Positions 19,401 through 24,752 of a stretch of DNA of 34,873 bases are shown one piece after another. The stretch's first letter is position 1. Every line of letters starts with the position of its first letter. The notes beneath the pieces were generated by a model. That model did not search any database and had not been told where the DNA came from. It saw only the letters and a program-made list of their open reading frames with translations. The position numbers and the translations under genes are program-made. The DNA comes from an uncultured Ruminococcus sp. (GTDB taxonomy: Bacteria > Bacillota > Clostridia > Oscillospirales > Acutalibacteraceae). The DNA is taken from assembly GCA_902768825.1 (NCBI GenBank), contig CACXMR010000017.1, forward strand, positions 1-34,873, in the 5' to 3' direction.

Positions 19401-20161
19401 CTGATCGTAAAGGGCTGTGTTGCGTTTACCTTAGTAACCACCGTCCATATTATGTAATAATAATCCGATGAATCCTCCGGCTCCTCTCCCCATGTGCTGT
19501 CCCACGAAATATATCTTTGGGAGGATGCGGTTTTTTGCACGCTTACAAGCTCGGCGGAGGTATCAATATAAAAAGGCTCGGCATCGGCTTCATCAGAGTC
19601 TATCACCGTTCCGTTGCGGCTCAGGGTGATCATTATGTGCGGCGCATCGGATGAGGCCAAATCCTTATAGGAATATGTGGTCCTTGACGTGGTATATGCG
19701 ATATCTATTATGCCGCTGGACTGTATTGAACGGGTGACGTTTGTTATGATGATATAGTCTCCTGACATATAGTATGCAAATTCGTTTCCTCCTGTTGCTT
19801 CGCTCAGCTCAGTCATAGGAAGCTCGCACAGATCGGCATAAACATCGTTTCTCGCTTTGAGTATATGCTTGGGAAGATAGATTTTTACATCTCCTGCCTC
19901 AATACCGCTGACGTCATTGAAGGAATAGGTCAGTCTGTATATGAACTGATGGTTTGCCACGTCCTCTGTAGGAGTCCATACATATCTGCCGTCAACATAA
20001 TCCGCACCGTCTTCAAATGTGATAGTCAGATCTGAGATCGGATCATTCTGATCGCCTGCAGCTCTGGTCCTTACATAATCAGAAAGATACGAAAAAAGCA
20101 TGACCACAACAAGTATAAAAGCAAGATAGTTATGATATTTTCTTTTTGCTCTTATCTTCAT
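7418..20161 (-). CDS. Giant surface protein: Cna-B/SpaA domains, ~69 BspA/DUF285 repeats, pilin-type domains, no sorting signal
   Basis: 4247 residues. Residues 1-40 are a signal peptide (MKIRAKRK, then a hydrophobic stretch, cut near TRAAG). Up to ~1000 is an adhesin-like region with no family I can name. About 1005-1330 holds three SpaA-type Cna-B domains, each with a T-D-x-N/T-G-x-I/V-x-F and G-T-Y strand. Residues ~1330-3515 hold one further Cna-B domain split by two DUF285 (BspA-type leucine-rich) arrays. Residues ~3515-4247 are five pilin or isopeptide-type domains beginning V-T-L/I-x-K-K-V. The protein ends in ALNRVA after a last domain with GTPTFIFRL. There is no LPxTG and no C-terminal membrane helix. 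The start at 20161 is chosen over an in-frame ATG at 20236 because a signal peptide begins there and AGGACAGGG precedes it. It heads an operon with three TasA-like genes. The role is probably adhesion or matrix formation. Confidence 0.85.
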   Translation of the reverse strand: MKIRAKRKYHNYLAFILVVVMLFSYLSDYVRTRAAGDQNDPISDLTITFEDGADYVDGRYVWTPTEDVANHQFIYRLTYSFNDVSGIEAGDVKIYLPKHILKARNDVYADLCELPMTELSEATGGNEFAYYMSGDYIIITNVTRSIQSSGIIDIAYTTSRTTYSYKDLASSDAPHIMITLSRNGTVIDSDEADAEPFYIDTSAELVSVQKTASSQRYISWDSTWGEEPEDSSDYYYIIWTVVTKVNATQPFTIRLTDQFNEPDSDIVGYRMSGRSVFSNQNQAYCSNLPDSSRHDQILTRHLKSSYTAEQYEQYNYCDVELIPADEPENASSMGAEAMFRYDRPKFIIPTHGFNAWKYGNSTWTEKFDSAWDVADYELTEFVSGARDAISGNVKYCIDTVVNPYYDTLPEDADPNDPTQYGQELIYYYLEDDRVYFNDAITTNMEEITIPDGTVPITYEDYEIDHIDYEFIFKDAYLNTETMTFDEKYPVYAEDEKLYFEGKFDGSDEWTWFGTIWLRSREITFDSDHVRSLTLKKVVFKENCTAYRITTANVHYKSMMTAYPYYRVKRSENIMNIINSSLYSDEKAWLTNTGTFEVKNSRGKVLYYKDIIGRDYFIGYKVNSSISKRLFSFDNNNADKYATLGWKIDMKESYFSNDGEQYIPQNSGTFYDLLPMGSEVNLSTVAVQTEEGYLDFSAFDVSTIINYRNTGRTMLIVKLKEQFLHASLTFDLIYSWESVVDYGKLVTNSVAYETGNEAISDGYPDDGGSLTYAHLMSDLDPDTDDEKFIYAEAGHMISILLLADSGLTKTVKNASEHIYRDTSLVHQNGEYTYKLRYSANGGISTKNLILYDSLENYTDDDRSSSWHGTLKGVDASQPALLGADPVVYVSSIGNLDIIENRDLDAMIGGQRVWETEEDFIARYGSLDNAKAIAVDIRNNTQGESFILPPEDSIAILIYMQGPPSDNSGEEDPKAYNSVHASYTTTDEINYTKDVFTEKGYTELILHIMADVNIVKVSTEDNTTPIKGISFRLSGTSDYGTRTDETLLTDINGRISFGDIEKGTYILTEVEGNDEFLPIETPIVVVIDENGIVSYDGVSEMEGVYHTIGDIPRLYANISFFKRDITVPQLFIEGARFELTGTSDYGHEVTLYAQTDSNGLVSFNNLELGTYKMRETATDGDHILDGNVYTVSVTGRNLYSITVDQTQGTGDSELLTTGVSGAYSICNEPYHRFTIQKNAYADQQPIRGAVFELKGQTTGGAFVDITKTTGITGRITFERMESGTYTLQEIFAPYGFALDLTVRTVTIDKYGNVTISDSETDVNGYFIIENKENGVVTITKKWLDGLTNEQREENGTKAVIHLTTQKAETSEATFRNATINSESCLVGNNATPSVVTNKNNVKAIRGWPGTDEEVYELIDDGTAVKLDDNRTEYSIYAWIDNDTGTVYWWSDAVNVYVTSGSRLFRNLPSCTTIDVTGFNTSRMTDMSYMFYNDNSLMTLDLRSFDTSNATSMSHMFRECQKLVNVDLRRFDTSMVTNMEWMFYDCYALTSLDLSSFDTSVVRSMSAMFYNCNNLTDLDVTNFDTSAVENMSSMFAGCSAITELDVTNFDTSTCVTMGSMFSGCKLLTELDVRNFDTSSVTDMGGMFSNCQGIASIDLSNFDTSSVYNMSSMFSNCISLTRLDLSGFDTSSVNNMGSMFYNCKLIVSLDLGSFDTSSVNNMREMFNACNKLENLNLSSFDTSSVCDTYDMYRMFQSCYSLTTLDLSSFDCSSARNMYQMFNGCSGLTSIDFGSNFDASSCINMAYMFNGCSKLESLNLSSFHPSSCVDMSYMFSGNYNLVSINFGSNFDTSCVTNMNSMFSSCNKLADPDLSSFNTSLVTDMGSMFAYCYALRNPDLRSFDTSNVINMGSMFSNCYLGSAADGIHSVTFADDINTSNVIYFGSMFTECRALTDPGISKFNTSSAITMDVMFKYCSSLKSLDLSGFDTSHVTTMAAMFQNCLNLETLNVSEFNTSACTNMSSMFQSCKLLTSLDISSFDTSSVTTMANMFYDCPLLETLSIDTAKFDTSHVTNMASMFNSCYKLTSIDVSHFNTSRVTEMQSMFAFCNELTQIDVSGFVTSRVTNMDSMFRDCKKVSVLDVSGFKTSKVTSFALMFSNCNKLTGLNVSGFDTSKATSMSAMFNGCNLVPVIDVSHFDTSLCTNMDSMFNGCSAVTSLDVSGFNTGNVLAMGSMFNGCKLITGLDLSGFDTTTVTSMSGMFSNCIGLTELDLSRFDTSALNNTNYMFSSCSNLEKIYVSDWWNVNFVTSSSGMFSGCNYLEGESGFSYLSNKVTKDYACVDTPDTPGYMTYKNDPSHWVNDGVCFRGCLNSDENNSTSFLSKVVAVGSIKAFAHYNGTEDQAQAIISGGGAVRVDDLKTEHYIYAWNSGGTVYWWSDTDKVYLEGGSSSMFCNLSACTKIDLTGINTSHMTSMRRMFDNCSALTTITFGDGFDTSIVNNMFQMFKGCSALKTLDISSFAPVNVLTMEEMFNGCTAITSITLGSAFHAEKVRRMRNMFFNCKALTTMDTSGFFAADVYDMYQMFMSCNKLTAINLTNFNCSDIIFLNSTFNECQAVKSITFGSFVTTKATSMYRMFRNCKAINTTLDLRSFKAPEVTDMSDMFTNCTAPEILFDGFDASSCTTMLDMFYSCSQLTALDLSSFTPSECTTMVSMFYNCNQMKTLDIPNFSTARCTNMAGMFQSCSWLTELSLGSRFDTSKCINMASMFQECTRLVTLDIGSLFNTSECTSMASMFNNCQALTGVSLSGFDTSRVTNMASMFYNNRATLLIDVSSFVTSKVTTMNQMFRSCIKAAEIRINPAKFDTSRVVSMYWMFRDDNALATLDTSGFRTPKTTDMSYMFNACYPLTELDLSGFDTSKTVTMAYMFNGCYGLTSLNLSRFNTSRVVDVSSMFCSCSKLTTLDLSGFDVSSCGNMASMFNGCTNLETLTLGQLFDTHEVVHMNHMFNGCTKLQSIDLSRFDTHEVIYMNNMFCSCYALTDLDLSSFDTHEVTNMASMFEYCRDALTSITFGPDFSTAEVYNFQYMFSNCQKLQSLDLSRFDTHEAVYMQYMFNSCFELETLLLSENFKTAETVYMQYMFNACYKLQSLDLSSFDTNTVTNMSYMFTNCRALTELDLSSFVTPKAWTMQSMFQSDGQLETLDVSNFDTRRVATMDSMFYGCSKLRELDLSSFDTPKLIRMSNMFRECSLLESVLVPNFNTEKVTTMGMMFYYCKSLRELDLSSFETPELTNMDQMFNGCLELESLDVSNFDTSKVTTMGSLFANCNKLVSLDLESFNTQNVTNMSSMFYNCFALEELNVENFFTSNVTTMAYMFYYCRAIPVLDLSSFDTSKVKDMAYMFHYCSELTTIYVSNYWNTDEVTNGSWMFRYDYKLVGGNGTRYGGAVNPSYSNQHVYNNTTYAKIDSAATDESPAVEGYLTYKTPAVNNSTDISSEDPNCLVEPITDSICIYTFTGLNPNVQYYAWEEDIADENYIESHLYDSPLEVRDLTGTITNRLITYDDEETEYGSLSIKKVLKAESGAELTEADEERMFVFTITLTDENNDPLSGESLIGGILFTDGTANVRIPGGATLMLDYIPSGYHYSVTEEEVVLFTSSGKNESGEIETDIISRVVYTNTKSAVIEKVGSVTLKKLVTGIYELEEDFLFTISFTGLHPEEVYSLSDGTEFTTDRRGAAVIDLVLENGGEITVPDLPVGSSYRITEAGGDFIPSYFITDANDSGTIIQPTGSNTRSGLSLSTTVEYVDEDEDITVTFTNSKNKRENVILKKVLENASGTNFDTFTFTAELRGLSPEEVIGTSLGLRTADSNGDLTMTFEMSADEEIIFYDLPVGSQYRFTEAGNEWNSSYRLTNSGTGGSIFSSFRTVDEVGNDLSTALETVNENEQITAQFTNTKLQRDITVTKIVDAYGSDISYAEYSSQRFRYLISFTGLESEKTYNMQYTRMNYTGIEDIGSFTASQDGKADVTVYLTHGLSVKIKNLPKESKYTVTEYPAINYISSYEITGNEGAVIVKDSDRNRKTCRILSTATETVDEAELDMNIVFTNRYYNDPTARVCTVTIEKEIDTKIEAFGTPTFIFRLKNLDEAGQDFTCSITLDGNKLVGSETLSVTRGHYLVEEIAVGRYASDGAEYLSGTTATQLKINDSDVEAEEYVADGRSFQFYLNMTDGEPDAAYLKFYNKLANYSGVSHTSFALNRVA
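9880..12805 (-). repeat. Second BspA/DUF285 repeat array (about 37 units of ~78 bp)
   Basis: The units read approximately S-x-F-D-T-S-x-V-T-x-M-x-x-M-F-x-x-C-x-x-L-x-x-L-D-L, 25-27 residues each. I counted 37 by eye, including the end cap (NYWNTDEVT). A stretch of units near 10750-11200 shares a local variant in which T-S is replaced by T-H-E-V, pointing to recent local duplication. The array is preceded by a cap with GTVYWWSDTDKVYL. Confidence 0.85.
13190..15760 (-). repeat. First BspA/DUF285 repeat array (about 32 units of ~78 bp)
   Basis: The unit is the same as in the second array, with about 32 copies by eye including the terminal cap (DWWNVNF). The cap before it (GTVYWWSDAVNVYV) and the piece after it (GYMTYKND) match the corresponding pieces of the second array. 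The two arrays are therefore duplicated modules of cap, repeats and end piece, not one continuous run. Confidence 0.85.
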
Positions 20162-20265
20162 CACGATCCCTGTCCTTTCCTTTACAGCAAAACCTGTCGA
20201 AATGATAATTACCATCGGGTGCCTCTCCCGTATCATTCTCTCAAACCAAAGCGTATTATTGTAAT

Positions 20266-20294
20266 ATTATACTATTTTTTTAAGAAAAAATCAA
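20266..20294 (-). promoter_or_regulatory. Promoter of the giant adhesin / TasA-like operon
   Basis: On the minus strand TTGATT (20289-20294) is followed after 17 bases by a perfect TATAAT (20266-20271). An A/T-rich tract lies between and upstream. Transcription would start near 20258, leaving a leader of about 97 bases before the ATG at 20161. Confidence 0.75.
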
Positions 20295-20300
20295 TGATTT

Positions 20301-20327
20301 TTGTTAGTGATTTAATATTACTAACAA
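20301..20327. promoter_or_regulatory. 27-nt palindrome just upstream of the giant operon -35 box (candidate operator)
   Basis: TTGTTAGT (20301-20308) and ACTAACAA (20320-20327) are perfect 8-base inverted arms around an A/T-rich 11-base centre. The site lies 6 bases upstream of the -35 box, where an activator, or a repressor of an extended promoter, would bind as a dimer. No regulator for it is identified in the window. Confidence 0.5.
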
Positions 20328-20554
20328 TTCTGGTTTTTTTGACTTTTGTGATGTATTTCTCACGCATAGCAACTATTCGTCTTATATTATTGTGGTTACT
20401 GATTTCAACAATTACCACGCAGGATGGAAGATACATCCCTAAACGATATCCCTCAGCGGCAACGGCCTTAACTAAGAAACCCAGGTCATCATTTCAAAAA
20501 GCAACGAATCGCAAAAAGCATTGCAGCAGAATGCCGCCTAATACTTTTAAATGC
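20328..20554. other. Non-coding stretch between divergent genes
   Basis: This lies between the promoter region of the giant operon and the promoter of the lipoprotein gene. A plus-strand frame runs through it, but it has no ribosome binding site, overlaps the giant gene and resembles nothing I know. I see no RNA gene or other repeat. Confidence 0.5.
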
Positions 20555-20583
20555 TTGATAAACCTCCCACTGTATGGTAAACT
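20555..20583 (+). promoter_or_regulatory. Probable promoter of the DUF5050-like lipoprotein gene
   Basis: TTGATA (20555-20560), a 17-base spacer and TAAACT (20578-20583). The coding start follows about 46 bases later with an AGGGGG ribosome binding site. Confidence 0.5.
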
Positions 20584-20629
20584 TTAGTATAGCTATATAG
20601 CGAAGAAAACTATTCAAGGGGGCACATCA

Positions 20630-22462
20630 ATGAAAAGAAAACAGCTTTTGTCTGCTTTGCTGGCATTATCAATGGTAATAACGCTGGCATCCTGCGGCAG
20701 TAAACCACAAAACGATACTCAGCAAAATACATCCCAGCAGGATAGCACTATACAACAAAGCTCGCAGCAGGATAATTCTCAAAAAAAAAATAGCACCTCC
20801 GAAATATCCACAATACAGCCCCAAAAAACTGACACTGATCCCGACCATGCTGATACCCAACCAAAGATAGTCTTTGAGAAGGGCGGAAAGACCTTTTTTG
20901 CAAGCAAGCTGTTTTATTATCTGACAGACGGGACGAATGATGCTGCCGTCATGGTGCATAGCCAGAATGAATCACCATCGGAATATTCTGTAAGCTCAAA
21001 AAGTCTTGCGTTCTGCGGAGATGAATTCTACGGTGTCGAACACGGAAGCTTTAACTCTATTATTTGGCACGTCTATGCAGACGATACAGGCACCATGCAC
21101 AAGGAAAAGCTGTATACCTCAGCTCAGGTTAGTGAGACAGCCACCAAATTCTGCGATAAAGACATCGTCAACGAGGAATTAACTCATGCTGCCGAAGCTG
21201 CCTTTGTCGATGAAGTCAAAGACATAATACGTGAAGACTACAAGCAGCAGTACGAAAAGCCCTATGAGGAAACAGAGGAACGTCCTGATGACCTGCCCAC
21301 ATACGTTGAATTCAAGGAGAGCCATCTTCAGGAATATCTCGACCGGTATCGCAGCTCTCTCTACCAGAAACACTACGACGCATCTGAAGAGCATTTCTGG
21401 AGTTATGTTATGGGCAAGCTCTGTTATGATATCTGTGATCCCGTTGACGGCGGAGACGGTTATATTTATGCCTCTCTCTATCTGAACAGAAACCGACGCC
21501 TGATACGCTTTGCAAAGGACGGCAGCAGCTATGAGGTGCTTAACGACATCATTCTGTCATCATTTACCATCAGTGACGGCTGGCTATATTATTATGACAG
21601 CGGTGCCCAAAATGCAGATTATTACAACAACACAACCTTTGACGCAAAGCGCCGAGGCATTTATAAAATGCGGCTTGACGGCAGTGAAAAGAGCAAATTA
21701 TACGGCAATATTACCCTAAACATAGACGAATTCAACTGGTATGATGAGGGCGACTATCGTGAAGCCGTGCTCAAGCCGAGGGTTGTGGGCGACTATCTTT
21801 ACTACCTGCTGGCGAACAAGGAAACCCGCAACTACCATCTTTACCGTATCCCCACCGAGGGCGGCACACCGGAGCTTTGCACACCGATAAGCTGCTATAA
21901 CTATACAATTGACGCTTCCGGCAACACCCTGTGCTATTACGGCTGTGAAGAAGACCTGCCCCTGGATTATGAGATACTGAAAGATAATAAAGATAAGCTG
22001 AAGCTTGTCCTTAAAAATCTTTCGGACGGGACAGAAAAGCTCATTCCCAACAGCCAGATAGTCAGGTATGGATATGATGATGAAATGCAGATATTCGATG
22101 ATACACTTTATGTGGCCAGCAATTATTTCTGTGAGGGAAAGGATATTGACATCTCTGAGAGCGGCTATGAAGCGGCATATACCTCAAAGGGTGAAATGGT
22201 AAAAATCCGCGAGCCTGAATACAGGATAAATAAATATGCCCTTGCAGGGCTGCGAATAAATTTGACTGACGGAAAGGCCAAATGGCTGCTGCGTTACCGC
22301 TATTGCAAATCAGACAGTGATAACTTCCAGACAGCAATAGAAGAGGCAAAGACACCATGGCAGACTGTGTGGAAGGATGCTGACAGAATGGACGATGAAC
22401 TGAACGATATCATCAAAAAATACAATATTGATGTGGACTATCAGGAACCGCTGGTATATTGA
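20630..22462 (+). CDS. DUF5050-like lipoprotein
   Basis: A 610-residue protein anchored to the membrane outer face by a lipid. The signal ends in LASC, with Cys22 as the lipid-accepting residue. A Gln/Ser/Asn-rich linker follows (residues ~25-70). The rest contains repeated blades of the form D-G-W/Y-L/I-Y-Y followed by a short strand and then Y-K-M-R-L-D-G-S (for example ISDGWLYYYDSG and VVGDYLYYLLANKE). These are characteristic of the DUF5050 beta-propeller-like family found in many Clostridia lipoproteins. A middle insert of ~150 residues is rich in Glu, Lys and Tyr. The specific function is unknown; a sensing or binding role at the cell surface is a guess. The start has AGGGGG upstream. 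It is monocistronic, bounded by its own promoter and a terminator. Confidence 0.75.
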   Translation: MKRKQLLSALLALSMVITLASCGSKPQNDTQQNTSQQDSTIQQSSQQDNSQKKNSTSEISTIQPQKTDTDPDHADTQPKIVFEKGGKTFFASKLFYYLTDGTNDAAVMVHSQNESPSEYSVSSKSLAFCGDEFYGVEHGSFNSIIWHVYADDTGTMHKEKLYTSAQVSETATKFCDKDIVNEELTHAAEAAFVDEVKDIIREDYKQQYEKPYEETEERPDDLPTYVEFKESHLQEYLDRYRSSLYQKHYDASEEHFWSYVMGKLCYDICDPVDGGDGYIYASLYLNRNRRLIRFAKDGSSYEVLNDIILSSFTISDGWLYYYDSGAQNADYYNNTTFDAKRRGIYKMRLDGSEKSKLYGNITLNIDEFNWYDEGDYREAVLKPRVVGDYLYYLLANKETRNYHLYRIPTEGGTPELCTPISCYNYTIDASGNTLCYYGCEEDLPLDYEILKDNKDKLKLVLKNLSDGTEKLIPNSQIVRYGYDDEMQIFDDTLYVASNYFCEGKDIDISESGYEAAYTSKGEMVKIREPEYRINKYALAGLRINLTDGKAKWLLRYRYCKSDSDNFQTAIEEAKTPWQTVWKDADRMDDELNDIIKKYNIDVDYQEPLVY

Positions 22463-22504
22463 TTTGACAGCTTGTGCAATGCATTGGCTGATGCCGGAAT
22501 AACC

Positions 22505-22556
22505 AGGAGCGCCGACCCTCTGTCTTTGTTTTAAAGGGTTGGTGCTCCTGTTTTTA
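22505..22556 (+). terminator. Rho-independent terminator after the lipoprotein gene
   Basis: A 15-bp stem (22505-22519 with 22535-22549, two G-U pairs) is followed by GTTTTTA. Confidence 0.85.
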
Positions 22557-22758
22557 TCGTACCTGTATAACGGAAAATAATTCTATTACTGTATTAATGC
22601 CACTCCATCCCCGCCGCCAGGTCAGGCTATCCGGTTTTTGCAGTTATTATACATATTACACAATAAGCAGTCCCGAAAATTGCCCTGAAATCAAGGCTTA
22701 TTTGTGCATTTGCCGCAAAATATCACCATAATGCACATAGTTTTTATGGAAATAGCAA

Positions 22759-22787
22759 TAGACAAAACTATCGGTTTATGGTACAAT
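22759..22787 (+). promoter_or_regulatory. Promoter of the cystatin-like surface protein gene
   Basis: TAGACA (22759-22764), a 17-base spacer and TACAAT (22782-22787). Between the terminator at 22556 and this promoter I see no gene. Confidence 0.65.
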
Positions 22788-22793
22788 TTTGCT

Positions 22794-22982
22794 CATAGGA
22801 TATATTGAAACTTCCTGTACAGAGCTATCACGGTTATGAAGCCTTAACGGTAATACCAGTTTTGAATGATGGAATTATGATGCCCTATGCCTCACTGTCT
22901 GATGTTTTTCCGGCAGGGCATATCGTACTGTTTTCCGGATTGAAAACTGTTGTATTATAGATCAAAAAACGGAGGTATTTGT
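22794..22982 (+). other. Long 5' leader of the cystatin-like surface protein gene
   Basis: About 190 bases separate the promoter from the start codon with no open frame of note. A 7-bp pair ATGCCCT (22880-22886) with AGGGCAT (22915-22921) can close a hairpin. I do not recognise a known riboswitch class. The GGAGG ribosome binding site is at 22971-22975. Confidence 0.4.
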
Positions 22983-23870
22983 ATGAAAGTCAAGAAGGCA
23001 TTGGCCATTGCACTGACAATGTGCATGGGAGCGTCTGTGCTTGGCATGGGAGCGATTTCTGCATCCGCTGAATCCTTCACCGGCCGATGGAAATTTTCCG
23101 ATGTTGCCGCAGTCAATGTGACTGAATCTGAAAAGGATGCTCTTGCAGAAGCACTGGAAAACGGCTACGATGGCCTGAGCAAGTTTGAAGCAACAGATGT
23201 TATTGCCGTTAAAGTAGTTTCCGGATTTGATTATGCTTATCTCTGCAAGGAAACACCTGCCGGAGAAGACGCTCCCACAAACTGGAGCATTGTTACAATT
23301 TATTGCGACACAGAGGGCAATTCCTCACTCCTGAAGGTCGAAGCTATCGACGATGGAAATATCAAGACCCTTGACCAGCTCCCCGAAGCCATGAGCGGCG
23401 CTTGGTTTGCAAACGGCAAGGAGACCGGCGTGGAAGTTTCTGACGCAGTGCAGAAGGCTATCGCTGAAAATATGGGTCTGAGCCTTGTTCCCACAGCAGT
23501 TCTGGCCGAGCAGGTCGTTGCAGGCATGAATTATCGTATGCTGGCATACGGCACTCTTGTTACCGCAGAACCCAGAACAGATCTCTATGTTGTAGACGTT
23601 TATGAGGGGCTCGACGGCACAGCTGAGATAACAGGCATAGAGGCATTTGATATCGCTGCTTACTGCACAGAGTATTCCGAGGAGCCTTCTGAGGAGCCCT
23701 CTGAAGAACCCTCTGAGGAGCCTTATTCTACTCCGAGCAAGCCCGTGTCACCTAACAGCTCTGTTCCTGCAACAGGCGACAACAGCTTTGCATTTGTTCT
23801 TGTGCTGATCTCTGTTATTGCTGTCTGCGCTGCCGTTTCTGCAGTACGTTTCAAGAAAGAGGATCGCTGA
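22983..23870 (+). CDS. Cell-wall-anchored protein with two cystatin-like domains
   Basis: 295 residues. A signal peptide (residues 1-29, ending ISASA) is followed by two related ~95-residue domains. Domain 2 has a Gly-Ala-Trp start (SGAWFANG), a helix, then AEQVVAGMNYRML, and then TDLYVVDVYEGLDG. This is the order seen in cystatins: N-terminal Gly, helix, QVVAG first loop, second loop. The QVVAG motif is at residues 177-181. Domain 1 has the equivalent VKVVSGFDYAYL, with Ser for Ala and Lys for Gln. A (SEEP)x4 linker follows. The sorting signal is VPATG (261-265), a membrane helix and the tail RFKKEDR. The protein could inhibit papain-like cysteine proteases at the surface, or use the fold for another purpose. 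The ATG at 22983 is chosen for its GGAGG site. The family link is by motif only. Confidence 0.65.
   Translation: MKVKKALAIALTMCMGASVLGMGAISASAESFTGRWKFSDVAAVNVTESEKDALAEALENGYDGLSKFEATDVIAVKVVSGFDYAYLCKETPAGEDAPTNWSIVTIYCDTEGNSSLLKVEAIDDGNIKTLDQLPEAMSGAWFANGKETGVEVSDAVQKAIAENMGLSLVPTAVLAEQVVAGMNYRMLAYGTLVTAEPRTDLYVVDVYEGLDGTAEITGIEAFDIAAYCTEYSEEPSEEPSEEPSEEPYSTPSKPVSPNSSVPATGDNSFAFVLVLISVIAVCAAVSAVRFKKEDR
23676..23723 (+). repeat. Four 12-bp repeats encoding Ser-Glu-Glu-Pro
   Basis: The units TCC/TCT GAG/GAA GAG/GAA CCT/CCC occur four times in a row and form the wall-spanning linker of the cystatin-like protein. Such tracts can change copy number by slippage, and the change stays in frame. 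Confidence 0.9.
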
Positions 23871-23915
23871 TAACCGTTTCTTTCCCTCGCAGCACATCAC
23901 ATAATAACAACTGAC

Positions 23916-23957
23916 AGGCAGGATATCCGCAGTAATTTGTGGGTATCCTGCCTTTTT
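23916..23957 (+). terminator. Rho-independent terminator after the cystatin-like gene
   Basis: A 13-bp stem (23916-23928 with 23941-23953, one G-U pair) is followed by a run of T. Confidence 0.85.
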
Positions 23958-24014
23958 GGTGCGCCCGTCCGACAATACGCTGGGGGAAACTCTCCCTGTA
24001 TAGTATAAAATCAC

Positions 24015-24043
24015 TTGATTTAAAAGCAAATTTGCAGTATTAT
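24015..24043 (+). promoter_or_regulatory. Promoter of the TetR-family gene
   Basis: TTGATT (24015-24020), a 17-base spacer and TATTAT (24038-24043). The palindrome at 24052-24072 would then cover the transcription start. Confidence 0.55.
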
Positions 24044-24051
24044 AATTACTG

Positions 24052-24072
24052 ACAATCTCCGCCGGAGCTTGT
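24052..24072. promoter_or_regulatory. Candidate TetR-family operator
   Basis: A 21-nt near-perfect palindrome, ACAAtCTCCGcCGGAGcTTGT, with a single-base centre and one mismatched pair. It begins 8 bases after the -10 box, so a bound dimer would block transcription. This fits autorepression by the gene that follows. I did not find a second copy before the DUF308 gene. Confidence 0.6.
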
Positions 24073-24168
24073 TAAAATGAAAATATATCCCGTTTTTTCT
24101 GAATAATCATAATTATGACCGACCTATAACCTCACAATATTTCCTTTCACGATACAGGAGATGAAAAC

Positions 24169-24738
24169 TTGACTAATCTTACCAAAAACCTGATAAAGAA
24201 GACCTTCCTTTCGCTGCTTGAACGTATGCCCCTCACCCAGATTTCCGTTAAGATGATCGTTGAGGAATGCGGCATCAACCGAAATTCGTTCTATTATCAT
24301 TACCATGACCTTCCGGCTCTGATAGAAGAGATGATACAAGAGGAATCAGACAGGATAATTGCGGATTATCCTACCATAGAATCGGCGGAGACCGCTCTGA
24401 TTGCGGTTACCGATTTTGCGTCCAAAAACAAAAAAGCCATACTGCACATCTACAACTCCGTCAACCGCAGTATCTTTGAGCAGTATCTCTGGAAGGTCTG
24501 TGATTATATCGTGGATTCATACGGACGTTCCCTGCTGAAAGGAAGAGAGATCGACGAATTTGACAAGGAGATCATCAACCGCATATGTAAATGCGAGTGC
24601 TTCGGCATCGTTATAAACTGGCTTGACCAGAAAATGGAGACGGACTCACAGAAGTTCATCTCACGCTTCTGCGAGCTGCATCACGGAATGATCGAAGAAC
24701 TGATAAACCGCAGTTTAAGCGGAAGCTCAACAATTTGA
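24169..24738 (+). CDS. TetR/AcrR-family transcriptional regulator
   Basis: 189 residues. The N-terminal helix-turn-helix is clear: TFLSLLERMPLTQISVKMIV, then CGINRNSFYYHYHDLPALIEE, the usual N-x-x-x-F/Y-Y-x-H/Y-F/Y pattern at residues ~10-55. The C-terminal part resembles the TetR_C_8 (DhaS-like) ligand domain. The start is TTG at 24169, 9 bases after AGGAGA; the nearby ATG at 24160 reaches a stop after three codons. It likely represses its own promoter, and perhaps the exporter operon 105 bases downstream, since TetR next to an MMPL exporter is a common pairing. A terminator separates the two units, so read-through is limited. The ligand is unknown. Confidence 0.85.
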   Translation: MTNLTKNLIKKTFLSLLERMPLTQISVKMIVEECGINRNSFYYHYHDLPALIEEMIQEESDRIIADYPTIESAETALIAVTDFASKNKKAILHIYNSVNRSIFEQYLWKVCDYIVDSYGRSLLKGREIDEFDKEIINRICKCECFGIVINWLDQKMETDSQKFISRFCELHHGMIEELINRSLSGSSTI

Positions 24739-24752
24739 TAGACATTTTTAGT

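Noticed and set aside
20132-20587. Plus-strand 151-codon frame before the lipoprotein gene
   Set aside because: It overlaps the start of the giant gene and its promoter, has no ribosome binding site and changes character from hydrophobic to basic with no known match.
22794-22982. Known riboswitch in the leader
   Set aside because: I could not match any conserved riboswitch core by eye; it is left as an unexplained leader.
24160-24171. ATG at 24160 as the TetR start
   Set aside because: It reads M-K-T then stop; the TTG at 24169 has the right spacing to AGGAGA and leads into the helix-turn-helix.
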